A DNA stretch of 64,000 bases, taken from Massilia sp. H-1 (GTDB lineage Bacteria; Pseudomonadota; Gammaproteobacteria; Burkholderiales; Burkholderiaceae_D). Positions 8,696-17,789 of this stretch are shown here, piece by piece. Position 1 is the stretch's first letter. Every line of letters starts with the position of its first letter. The notes under the pieces are model-generated. The model was not told where the DNA came from. It saw only the letters and a list, made by a program, of their open reading frames with translations, and did not search any database. The DNA lies in contig CP087969.1 in the NCBI GenBank assembly GCA_024703915.1, forward strand, positions 5,332,001 through 5,396,000, given 5' to 3'. A program made the translations under genes and the position numbers.

Positions 8696-10901
8696 ATGCT
8701 GGCCAAGGTCGCACCGAAGCGCAAAAGGGCCGCACCGATTTCAACAGCCTGGTCGACTACCTGACCCAACGCGACAACGACAAGGAGGACCCGCACGATG
8801 AGCTCGATCCAAGCGACCGACAGCGACACCTCGCATTTCTTGCAAGTGCTCGAAACCATCTCCGCGCAGCACGCCGCGATCTGCAAGCAGCTCGACGAGC
8901 TGACGCTCTTGATGCAACTGCCGTCCGAATCCGTGCTGCGGGTCCTGCAGGGCTTGCTCACGCCCATGGGCCAGGAAATGAACACCCTGGCCGCCCAGGT
9001 CCGCGAACACCTGACGGAGGAATAAATGACAATTCACATCAGCGAAGCCTTTCCCGTTCTCGACAAGATATCGGAACAGCAGCGGACTATCTCCGCTTTG
9101 CTCGAGAGACTCATCAGCATTTTCAGGCACGTGCCCGAGCCCGTCGAGCCCACCTTGCGTTCGATGCTGACGCCGCTGCGCGACGGCATGGACGACATCG
9201 GGGAGACGTTGCAGTCGACTTCGAATCCCCCAGTCTAGAAGCGAGCGCGCTGGTGCGCACGGGATCCGGTATCGCTTGCCTGCACAACTGCCTGTCCCTG
9301 GCGACTGCGGGCGTCGAGATGAAAGCGGTCGCCGCGCAGAACACCAGGGTGGCCGATCCCGTCTACCACGTGATCCTTTCGTGGCTTAGTAGATGAGGAG
9401 CCGTCCGATGTGCAGGCCTTCGCGTGCGGCGCGCATGCCATCGACAGCGTCGGAATGGGCGGGCACCAATACGTGTTCGCGATCCACCGCGACACCCGCA
9501 ATGTCCACATGCATATCGCGGTCAATCGCGTACACCCGGTTTCGTTCCGCGCTGTCGATACGAACCGGGACTATTACAAGCTTGACCGTGCCATGCGCGA
9601 GCTGGAACTGCGGTTCGGTTGGACGCATGACAAGGGGCCGTTCGCCGTCTTCGAGCGGGATGGGAAGAGTGTCGTGGACTGGGCCAGGGCCGTGCCGGAC
9701 AGCAAGGGCCGCATGCCGTCGCCAAGGCGACGACATGGAGCGGCATAGTGACCAGGAGAGCCTGTTCAGCTATGCACGGGGGAAGGCGCGCGAGGCGGTG
9801 GCAGGACTTCTCAAGGAGGATGGCGTCAACTGGCAAAGCCTGCACGCCGTGCTGGGACACCACGGCCTGGTTCTGCGGGAAAAAGGGCGCGGCCTTGCTG
9901 TCTACGCAGTAGGCGCAGATGGCGCTATGGGCCAAGCGCTCGCGATCAAGGCCAGCGACATGCACGAGGAACTGTCGAAGGCACGCCTTGTGGCGAGGCT
10001 GGGCGCCTTTGAGCCAGCGCTTGCGCAACCGCACACGCCAGGTGAGGCCTACGACCGGTTCCGGGAACCGCAGCGCGACATCGGCTTGCGGGCAGAGCGC
10101 AGGCAGGAGCGTGCCGATGCCCGTCGGGCGCTGCGTGCGCGGTTCGAGGCGGACCGCGCTGCGCTCGTGACCGAAGTAGTCGACCCGGAGTCCGTCAGGG
10201 ATCGTTTCAGAGCGATCCGTGCGGCGGCAGTGAGCCGGCGCCTGGAAGTGCGAGCGGGAATCTCCGAACCGGCTGCGCGGAAAGCGCAATACAGCGTCAT
10301 CGCATTCTGAAACCGCACGCGAACTGGAACGCTTGCGGGCGAAGGTGCGGACGGAAAGGGCAGCAGTCCGGTTGCGCAACAACGCCGCGCGGAGCAGCTT
10401 TCGGGCCTGGGTCGAAAAGCAGGCAGCAATGGGCGATGGCGCAGCGCTGGCCCAGTTGCGCGGGGTGGGCTTACTCCGAGAATCGCAGCGTAGCGAGGAG
10501 CGTTCGCCGTTGGGGCGCGCACGCCTGGGCGAAATGGGTTCAGCCTGGGCGGGGACGGAGAGCGGCAGCCATCAGTGACGATCCCAGGTATGACCTTCAC
10601 GGCAAGGCGCGACGGCAGCGTGCGTTACCGGGCGGAGCACGGCGTCGCTGAATTCATCGATCATGGCGATTTCGTGGAGGTCTGCGGCGCGCAGGAGCGC
10701 CGGACCGCGCTGGCGGCCGCCTTGCTGTTTGCCAGGTGCAGCTTCGGCGCAAATGTCGTGGTTGAAGGCGATGCGGCATTCCGGAGCGAGGTAGCGTCGC
10801 TGATGACACGGGCGCCAACGCAAGAGAAGCTGCAATGGGAGCTGGCGTCGATGCTGAATGATTTACCTCAAATTCGCTGCACAGGCAGCGCAAAAACTTA
10901 A
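8696..10901 (+). CDS. Relaxase, MobP/TraI-MobA type with C-terminal LPD7 domain
   Basis: Nicks oriT and pilots the strand. The N-terminus MLAKVAPKRKDGRTDFNSLVDYLTQRD (pieces joined) has the candidate catalytic tyrosine in LVDYL. The HNC segment, AAQNTRVADPVYHVILSW, and the metal-binding histidines in NVHMHIAVNRVHP follow. The middle is arginine/alanine-rich and coiled; the C-terminus from about 10580 (TFTARRDGSVRYR..FIDHGDFVEV..) matches the LPD7 domain found on relaxases. Frame breaks lie near 8733, 9384-9389 (corrupted GCCGGC), 9721, 10305, 10460 and 10574. A separate small gene for the LPD7 part with a GTG at 10575 is possible but less likely. Two small genes are nested in another frame at 8798-9238. 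Confidence 0.85.
8798..9025 (+). CDS. Small helical protein nested in the relaxase gene (first)
   Basis: An ATG 8 bases after AAGGAGGA opens a 75-residue frame (MSSIQATDSDTSHFLQVLE...) ending at TAA 9025. The protein is acidic and helical, with heptad-like leucines (QLDELTLLMQLP), and has very high GC at third codon positions, whereas the relaxase frame over the same bases is low in third-position GC and reads as Arg/Ala-rich filler. That contrast says this frame is the one under selection here. It resembles the next ORF in length, helical character and the GLLTPMGQ/SMLTPLRD segment. Function unknown; a relaxosome accessory role is inferred from position. Confidence 0.65.
   Translation: MSSIQATDSDTSHFLQVLETISAQHAAICKQLDELTLLMQLPSESVLRVLQGLLTPMGQEMNTLAAQVREHLTEE
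9026..9238 (+). CDS. Small helical protein nested in the relaxase gene (second)
   Basis: The ATG lies directly after the previous TAA, with GGAGGAA as ribosome site. It encodes 70 residues: FPVLDKISEQQRTISALLERLISIF followed by SMLTPLRDGMDDIGETLQ. The layout parallels the previous ORF (a leucine-rich helix, then LxxLLTP/MLTPL, then a second helix), so the two may be tandem paralogues. It overlaps the relaxase frame out of phase, as mobB does within mobA of RSF1010. Function unknown. Confidence 0.62.
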   Translation: MTIHISEAFPVLDKISEQQRTISALLERLISIFRHVPEPVEPTLRSMLTPLRDGMDDIGETLQSTSNPPV

Positions 10902-10941
10902 GCGGGATCGCGTCTGAGTTGAACACCGTTTGACATCAGCT

Positions 10942-10967
10942 TTTCGTATCGTACTATTAATGCAAAA
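10942..10967. promoter_or_regulatory. Operator-like palindrome F before dotD
   Basis: TTTCGTA and TGCAAAA half-sites with a 12-base spacer match the TTTTGTA-N12-TACAAAA pattern at 11 of 14 half-site positions or better. It sits 18 bp before the ATG of the DotD-like gene, within the likely promoter. Confidence 0.6.
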
Positions 10968-10985
10968 CGAGAGGAGGTTGAGACC

Positions 10986-11441
10986 ATGACGAAAATCAGC
11001 ATTCTTGGCGGCCTTTGCGCGCTGTGCGCACTGGCCGCCTGCAGCACCACATCACCGCATCCTGCATCGACGACGGCCATGGGAATCGACCAGCATATCC
11101 TCGACGCAGCCCGCAGGATCGAACAGGCCCAGGCACAGCTGAACCGGGCAGGCGCCTTCGACGCGCCGGTTCCCGCAGCTGCAGAGGCGCTCACCGATGG
11201 CCAGATGGTCAGCGTGTCCTGGAAGGGGGACGCGGAGCAGTTGCTGGCCGGGTTGGCGCAGGCCCGTGGACTGGTGTTCAGCACCGAGGGTGTCCGGATG
11301 CCGCTGCCGGTCACGGTAGACGCCAGGGGCGAGACGCTCGAGAGCGTGCTGGCCCGTCTGCGGGCGCAGGTTGGTTACCGGGCCGCCATCGGGCAGAAGG
11401 CGGGCCAGCTGGTGCTTCACTACAATCCACCCCGGCCGTAG
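10986..11441 (+). CDS. traH: DotD/TraH-family lipoprotein of the type IV secretion system
   Basis: A 151-residue intact lipoprotein with signal peptide and lipobox LAAC, so it should be anchored in the outer membrane. The C-terminal domain (VSVSWKGDAEQLLAGLAQARG..F...G) is the periplasmic N0-like fold of DotD/TraH, which with DotC and DotH forms the outer-membrane core of IncI/Dot-Icm systems. The start follows GAGAGGAGG. It begins the operon dotD-dotC-dotB-icmT, the same order as traH-I-J-K of plasmid R64. Confidence 0.9.
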   Translation: MTKISILGGLCALCALAACSTTSPHPASTTAMGIDQHILDAARRIEQAQAQLNRAGAFDAPVPAAAEALTDGQMVSVSWKGDAEQLLAGLAQARGLVFSTEGVRMPLPVTVDARGETLESVLARLRAQVGYRAAIGQKAGQLVLHYNPPRP

Positions 11442-11450
11442 GAGGACGAG

Positions 11451-12311
11451 ATGAAGCGCGTTCTCTTTTGCCTGCTGGCCCTTGTACCGGGTTTTGCGCC
11501 AGGGCAGGGCAACCAGGTCCCGGCCCGGGCTTCCACAACTGCATCGACGCTAAGCACCCGCCCTTACGATCGATGCCCTGCTTAACCCTGCCTCGCAGGC
11601 AAGCACCGGTGTCACCAGCCTGCGGGCCCAGATGCTGGCCGAGGGCGGGCGTACCGCGGGCTTCCGCGGTGGGATGACTAGCCGTTCCCGCTTTCTGGCG
11701 AGCGAACTCGATCGCAGGGCGGCGCGACTGGACCAGTTGTTCCAGTTCGCCACCGTCATCGGCAGCGCTGGCACACTGCCTCCGGTCATCGTCGAGGCGA
11801 AAGATGTCGCCTCCTTCGCCCCGGACCAGATTCGCACCGCCGACCATGTCTACAAGATCGAGCGCGAGGAGCGGTTCGTGAGCGTGCCGCCTACGTGGCG
11901 CGACTATCTGCTTACCGGCTTGTCGTTACGCGGCGGGAACGAATTGCCCGTTTTCGAGGCCAGGCCGAAGGATGCTTAGGCGAAAGCGTCGTGTGGCGTG
12001 ATGCCGTCAGGGCGGGATGGTCCGAAGGAGAACAGCAGGCCGACGCGGTGCTGGAAGCGAATTTCCATCGCCTGACGCGCGACTTCACCGGGATGCTGCT
12101 ATACGCCTCGCTGCGGCAACAAGGTATCGTGACCGGCACCAGGGTGGCCGAATCGGCGCAGACCGCGACGGGCGACCGGAAACAACTGGTGGTGGGCGAC
12201 CGGCTGCGTCGCGTCACGGACAGGGCCCTGTTCGTGGTCGATCCGCGCAAGTGGCATCCCAGCGTCAAGGGCGAGAGGCGCGCTGGGCCCGCCCGATCCA
12301 ATCCCAGGTGA
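11451..12311 (+). CDS. traI: DotC/TraI-family outer-membrane core protein
   Basis: Starts 7 bases after the previous stop behind GGAGGACGAG, with a signal peptide. The family signature region TADHVYKIEREERFVSVPPTWRDYLL is complete. Two corrupted GCCGGC sites (11549-11555 and 11974-11981) break the frame; with them restored the protein runs to DPRKWHPSVK with about 285 residues, the usual DotC length. It localises DotH to the outer membrane together with DotD in the Legionella system. The TGA at 12309 is 10 bases before the DotB start. Confidence 0.9.
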
Positions 12312-12321
12312 ACGGGACGCC

Positions 12322-13500
12322 ATGGCAAACACCGATCCTGTCCCCGACTTCGAACCTTACGATTTCCGCGGGGATCTCAGTCCACACACCTTCAAGCGCT
12401 TCCTGGAAGTATTGCAGCGACCAGGGGGCATCGGACATCCTGATCCAGGGCGGCGACTATATCTGGGTGGAGATTCACGGACGTCAGCGTAAAGCCAGTG
12501 CGCACACCATCAAGCAAGGGCAGTTGTCCACATTGATCGGTACGGTCTGGCGGGCGGAGGTGGAGAGCCACATCCGCGCGGGCCTCGGCGCGGACCGGTC
12601 GCTGGAACTGGCTAGAAGCGAAGAGGATGGCCTGGCCCGCGGCAAGGTGATTCGCTTCCGCTGCAATTTCGTCCAGGCCCGCGTGGCCCGCCTGGACGAG
12701 GCGTACTCGATCACGATGCGTATCATTCCAAGCGAATTGCCCGATATCCTCGCGATGGGGATCGAAGAGGAATTGTTCGAGTCGCTGTATCCCGAGATGG
12801 GCCTCGTGCTCGTTTGCGGTCCGACTGGCTCGGGCAAGACAACGTTGCAGGCCGCAGCGTACGCACATGCAGGGCGCGTGATGCCGGACAGGAAAGTGAT
12901 CACCTACGAAGATCCGATCGAATTCGTGCTGGGCGGGACGCACTGGACCGGCCCGCGCAGCCCGCCCAGTCGCAGATCGGGCGTGATATCCAGACCTTCG
13001 CGCTGGGACTGCGCAACGCCATGCGCCGCAAGCCCAGCATCATCGGAATCGGCGAGGCGCGCGACCTCGAAACCGTCGATGCCATGATCGAGGCAGGCCT
13101 GACCGGGCACCTGTGTTACGCGACCGTCCATACCGAATCGGTGCCGGAGACGGTCAACCGCATCATCCAGGTCTATCCGCCCGCGGAGCAGTCTTCAGTG
13201 GCGTCGCGCCTGATCGGTGCCTTGCGGGTGGTGGTGGTCCAGCGCCTGGTAAAAACACTGAACGGCAGGCGCAAGGCAATCCGCGAGTTCGTGGTCTTTG
13301 ACCGGGAGCTGCGCAACCGGCTGCAGGCGTGCCCATGCGATCAGTGGGCCCCGGCGCTGCGTCATGAGCTGGAGGCGGCGCATGCCACGCTCGATGACCG
13401 CGCATGGGCGCTTTATCTTGCGGGAGAAATCGGGCAGGAAGAATTCACTGGACTCGCTGGGATGAAGGTATTCCGACAGCGACAAGGAGAGCAGACATGA
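12322..13500 (+). CDS. traJ: DotB/TraJ secretion ATPase (VirB11/PilT superfamily)
   Basis: Cytosolic hexameric ATPase that energises pilus or substrate export. Walker A GPTGSGKTT near residue 170, Asp box YEDPIEF, Walker B-like SIIGIGEARD and His box GHLCYATVHTESVPETVNRI are all present. Frame breaks near 12418 and 12953 are single-base errors. The repaired length, about 390 residues, fits DotB. The final codons overlap the ATG of the icmT-like gene (ACATGA), so the two are translationally coupled. Confidence 0.93.
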
Positions 13501-13766
13501 GCACTTCAATATGGCGCAGCGCTAGCATCGTGCCGAGCCTGCTGGGGATTCCCTGCACTGCCTATTTGCCGATCTTTATCTGGCTGTTCCACATGCGCTG
13601 GTGGACGTTCTGGACGGCGGTAGGCGTAATCATCGGGTTCGCGGTCCTGGCCCGGCTCGGCCTCTCGTTCAAGGTGCTATGGGCGCGTTGCCTGCACCTG
13701 CTGCGCGGCTCGCACATCCGCGCGGGGCCCTGGTGGTATCGCAACCGCTTCCAGGACCGCTACTAG
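13497..13766 (+). CDS. traK: IcmT/TraK-family small membrane protein
   Basis: An intact 89-residue protein with two hydrophobic segments (GIPCTAYLPIFIWLF and WTFWTAVGVIIGFAVLARLG) and an aromatic, arginine-rich C-terminus (AGPWWYRNRFQDRY). Size, topology and its location directly after DotB match IcmT of Legionella and TraK of R64. In Legionella IcmT is needed for export and pore formation. Last gene of the rightward four-gene operon; the next genes are convergent. Confidence 0.85.
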   Translation: MSTSIWRSASIVPSLLGIPCTAYLPIFIWLFHMRWWTFWTAVGVIIGFAVLARLGLSFKVLWARCLHLLRGSHIRAGPWWYRNRFQDRY

Positions 13767-13774
13767 GTCCGCGA

Positions 13775-14213
13775 TCAGCGCCAGATCCTCTCCCAGAAGT
13801 TCGCTGGAGCAGGCGGCGCGATCGGCGCGGCGAATGGCAATACCGGGATGGCAGTGCCGGGCAAGCCAGGCATGCCCGGGACAGTCAGCGGTGGCAGGGT
13901 CGTCGCGTCGCGCAGTCGGTCACTGGCGACGTGGCAGATTCTGTCACCGGCCCGGGCGAAGATATCGGAGAGGGATGGAAATGTCGGGACGACGACGACC
14001 GAGGTGATGCCGCCGACGCACTTGCCGATCATGTCCGACGACGCGCTCTCGCTTTTCAACTTCCAGTGCGGCAGTCCGGTCACGCTCGTAACCTTGGATG
14101 GCGCCAAGGCGCGCCGCTGCCGCATGGGGGCAGTCGGCTGTCGGTGCGGCCGAAACGGGGCTGGAAAGAAGTGCTACAACGATCGCGGCGGGCAGTGCGG
14201 TACGGATGCTCAT
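13775..14213 (-). CDS. Exported protein of unknown function
   Basis: Starts MSIRTALPAAIVVALLSSPVSAAP, a clear signal peptide with AxA cleavage, after AGGAGAACCTC. After one frame change near 14110 it continues through CVGGITSVVVVPTFPSLSDIFARAGDRICHVASDRL and a proline-rich tail ending NFWERIWR. The C-terminus is shared by nothing I recognise with certainty. It follows the LPD7/KfrB gene on the same strand and lies next to icmT, in the place traL occupies in R64; I do not claim it is TraL. Confidence 0.55.
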
Positions 14214-14250
14214 GAGGTTCTCCTGGTACGGACATCGGTTGGCCCCTCTT

Positions 14251-16267
14251 TCAGTGTTTGGGGGACGGCCTCGCCGGACGCCGGGCGCGCTCGGAGGCTG
14301 CGACATGCGGGGCCTGCATATTGATCGCCTTGGGCGTTGTTCTGCGACCAGCGGGCGGAGATGGTGGCACGGGGATGGGTGCTGCATTGTTGCCGGGTGC
14401 CGCCTTCGTCACCACGACGGCCCAGACCGTTTTCCGTGACCTGGCGGGTGCCGTGCCGGTAAATTTTCCTTCGGCGTCGAAGACTGGTGTCATCACCTGT
14501 TCCGGTGCCCGTCCCAGATTTCTGCAATACGACCTCGTCCCCGGGCTTTGCCGATGCGCGCCTGATTGCATGCGCAAGATCGAGGCCCCAGGTGGTGTTC
14601 TGCTGGCCGTCCGGCCCTTCCAGGGTAACGTAAAAGCTCATGGCATTGCCGCTTCGATGGAGATACGGCGCACTGCCGTATCGTACGACGGTTCCGGTAG
14701 TGTCGGCTGGAAGCAGGCGAAGGCGGTGCGCCAGGCGTAGTGACCACCTCCTTCGCGTCTCGCGGGATTTGAGAAACGGTGATCAGGGAAGGCTCCGTCG
14801 GCGCCACGGGACGCTCGGGGGAGGCGACAGGATAGGTCGACCCTGCCTCCTGTTCCATGCGCCTTAGCAAAGTCTCCTGCGCGGGATTCTTCAGGCTGGC
14901 ATTGATCCGGTATTTGAGCATGACGGCCACGGCCTGGCGCGTGAACTCGGCCGAACCGGTGATTTCGAAGCTGCCCCGGTACTTCTCGCAGGCTAGCAGC
15001 AGCGCGCCAAGGATCGCCTGCTCATTATCGTTCGCTCCCGCTACCATGAGGAGCCGGTCGCCATGGTCAATAAATGCGGGACGCTGGTCGATAGCGTACA
15101 GGACCGTCCCATCGGACCGGCTGGTGTAGGTCATCCTCTCAAGCAGATCGCCGACAGGCACTGCGGCCGCACGCCTGCTTAAGCTTCGCCTGGTGAAAAG
15201 CCGTTCGCCTGATCGGTCTCAACGGCGGTCTCTTGCTGCAGGTATCTGGTCGGGCGCGCTCTGACCGGATAGGGGCGGCGAAGGCGCGGGCTCTTCGGTA
15301 TTGACTACTTCATCCGCGCTGGGATTGGCGCCCGGTGGTTCCGGAGTGGCGGGGCCCGGAGCTTCGGGAGGGGAGCCAATGGAAGAGCTGTGAAGCGCCG
15401 CCGCCCTGATGGCACGGTCGGTGGCATCGGGATGCATGAGTTCGCTTGCAATCATCGCCTGAATGTCGGCGATGAAGGCGGGGTGTATTCCAGCGAGCTG
15501 TTCCCTAATCAGCGCATCGAGCTTCTGCAGCCTGCTTCCGTCGGCGAGCAGCGCCTTCAGCGACGGATCCGCTTCCTGGACGTTGCTGCGAATTTTCCAG
15601 GACAGTAGTCCCTTGTTGGAGGCGATGAAGTTAGCAACGCCGTGGGCATCTTCCTCGTCCCGGGCCGGGCCTGCTTCATCCGTGGCGCAGTGCTGATCGC
15701 CGGGCTGTTCGCGCCGGATTGCCGCGGCCGTGAGACGCTGGTCCGCGTCGTCACGCCCGTATGCGCTCGCGATCGATGCGTGGACGTCGTCGATACGCGA
15801 CCGGTCGATCCAGTGCAACTGCTGCGCCAGCTTTTCTTCGATGGCCCTCATGCGTGCCGGATCACGAAGCACCGCCTGCAGCGCAGGACTGACTTCCAGC
15901 GCGCGTCTTCACCTTTTCAGGCAGCAGGTTAGCAAGTTCAGAGAAAAGGGCTGACACCTGGCGCAGTTCAGTTTCCGGGCGTGCCGCTTCCGCCAGTTCG
16001 GGATCGCATTGTGTCAGCAAATCCGCATAAGGCGGACACTGCGCAGCGTTTTGTGAAACCTGGCTCAGGACTTCGCCAGCGCGCCTCGCCCACCTCGCGG
16101 AATGCGGCGCCGTCGTTCGCGATCCAGGCATTCACGCTGGCATCGAACTGCCGGTGTCCCACGTTTCCTGCCCGGACCTCTCGCCAAAGTACATGCAGGC
16201 TGTCCGCCCGCTGCGCCATCTCATCGATGATGGTTTGCTCTTGCGTCGATCCACTGGTCGCGTCCAT
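14251..16267 (-). CDS. Large LPD7-KfrB domain protein
   Basis: Repair yields one protein of about 670 residues. The N-terminal half is helical and low in recognisable motifs. From about 15160 comes an LPD7-like domain (MTYTSRSDGTVLYAIDQRPAFIDHGDRLLM), then a proline-rich linker, then a KfrB-like domain (VTLEGPDGQQNTTWGLDLAHAI..KPGDEVVLQ..MTPVFDAEGKFTGTAPARS). Both domains occur on plasmid relaxases and primases. A corrupted GCCGGC at 15177-15184 and frame changes near 15225, 15910, 16090, 14725 and 14535 break it. The start MDATSGS at 16267 is chosen so that operator E lies upstream. It could also be two genes meeting near 15220. Function unknown. Confidence 0.55.
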
Positions 16268-16372
16268 ATGCTGTCCATTCCAAAGAATCAAACTTTCCGA
16301 AGCATGATTGAGGAAGTTGGACGACAGAATGCCGTGCCGACCTACAGTGGAAGCGTCAACGGGCCTCCCCAA

Positions 16373-16397
16373 TTCCGTATTAATTATGTTATACAAA
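16373..16397. promoter_or_regulatory. Weak operator-like palindrome E
   Basis: TTCCGTA-N12-TACAAAC, two mismatches on the left arm and one on the right compared with the TTTTGTA-N12-TACAAAA sites. It lies in the divergent gap between the LPD7/KfrB gene and the helix-turn-helix gene. Only the constant spacing and position support it. Confidence 0.35.
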
Positions 16398-16495
16398 CTG
16401 GCGCGCACCACGGTACGAGTCCAACCGGGGCACGATTCAGATCAAACTTTGTTATGATTTCAGCACTCAGATATTAAAAGTAAGCAAAGATATGC

Positions 16496-17015
16496 GTGAC
16501 GCACCATCACCGATTTGCAGGGGCCGACCTCGAACGCTGGAGGATCAGTAATGGCCTCAGCAAGGCCATCGCCGCCGATGCGTTCGGGCTTCCGTTCCCC
16601 AAGTGGGAAGAGCTGATCAGCAAAGAGCAGCTTTCCACTCCGATCGCTGATCCGGTGGTCGTCATGATCTTGCAACTCTACATTTCTCACCCGGAAACGG
16701 CACCTGTACGCCAGGCTCCCGACATCCGGGAGTTCTACGCTTTCCTGGGGCTGTCGGATACACCCAAGGACAAGGAGACGTTTGCGGCATTGATCGGCCG
16801 CTCGCCGCCCTCCGTGTATCGCCTGCTGCGCGCGGAGGGCAAGCCTGGGCGGCCGCTGGTCAGATGGATGGAGGCATTGCACAAGCTCGGAATGTCGTCG
16901 CGCGACGCGCAAGGTGATGGAAGCCGTAGTCAGCGAGACCGGCTACCGCCAGCGCGCTGGCAACGTCCTGATCGAAGGTTGGAAGCGAGCCAGGGGCGGG
17001 CCGGACGATGACTGA
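16496..17015 (+). CDS. Putative helix-turn-helix regulator
   Basis: About 170 residues with two HTH-like stretches: GLSKAIAADAFGLPFPKWEELI near the N-terminus and FAALIGRSPPSVYRLLRAEGKPGRPLVRWMEALHKLG in the second half. After a frame change near 16905 it ends ALKVMEAVVSETGYRQRAGNVLIEGWKRARGG. The GTG at 16496 opens the frame; an ATG at 16491 could be the real start if a base is missing nearby. Its stop overlaps the ATG of the next gene. A regulator role for the shared palindromes is possible but untested. Confidence 0.5.
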
Positions 17016-17789
17016 TCCCGTGAAATCGACGCCGGTGATTGAACTGTCTGCCGTGTATTTCTGCGAAGGACCGATACCCGCCACGATTTCTCTGTTCGAT
17101 TGTTCGCTTGCGCTACGCGGCGCTGCGCCGGATGCCATGACGGCGTTGTATGGCAACCAGAGCAAGCAGGAAGGATTCATGGCGGCGCGCGATTATGCCG
17201 CGCGCAACCGGCTCAATTTCACGGTCATCGATTTTCTGGTCTCGCTTGATAGGCGTGTCAATCCTGGATTGATGAAGGCCACCGAGTTTGGTGAATTCGA
17301 TTTTTTTGCATTGCACCGCCTGGCGCGTAGTGGGGCCGACGAATTCGCTGCGATGCTGCAGGCTTCCGGTGTCCAGGAGGCAGAGACCATGAAGCCAGCT
17401 GCCATCCTGGCGGAGCGGCCGGAACTGCTGTCAGTGTTGCTGGCCCAGCCAGAGATGCAGCATGTCAAGGTTGTTGCATTTCAGACGACGCCAGTCATGT
17501 GCGAGCGCGTTCTGACCGTCGGCTCGGTGCCTTTTTACACTGGGATTCTATCGCTGAGGCGACCTGCCGCCTTAATCCGACCACCCGTGTCACGCTCGAC
17601 CGGCCCGCGCCGTCCCCCTCATTCACGCCTTCGCCTGCTACATCCACATCGACGCTTCCTGCGCCGTCGCCCGCCCCCATCGATGGGGTGGTTCGCGTCC
17701 AGCTTAGAAGCCGGGCATTGCAATCATCCGGCGGTCCGAAATCAGCCTGCCTGATCATCGGCGAGGTTTTCGCTGGGCGCCGGGCGTAG
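17008..17789 (+). CDS. Hypothetical protein with Pro/Ser-rich linker
   Basis: Starts MTDPVKSTPVIELSAVYFCEGP at 17008, overlapping the stop of the HTH gene, so the two form an operon. The first 170 residues look like a compact globular domain (SLFDCSLALRGAAPDAMTALYGNQSKQEGFMAARDYAARN). After a frame change near 17530 a linker rich in P, S and T leads to a short C-terminal domain ending GEVFAGRRA. The 3' end overlaps the coupling-protein gene convergently by about 48 bases. I recognise no family. Confidence 0.5.

Noticed and set aside
11908-11922. CTGCTTACCGG near 11910 as a corrupted site
   Set aside because: It encodes YLLTGL of DotC in frame without change.
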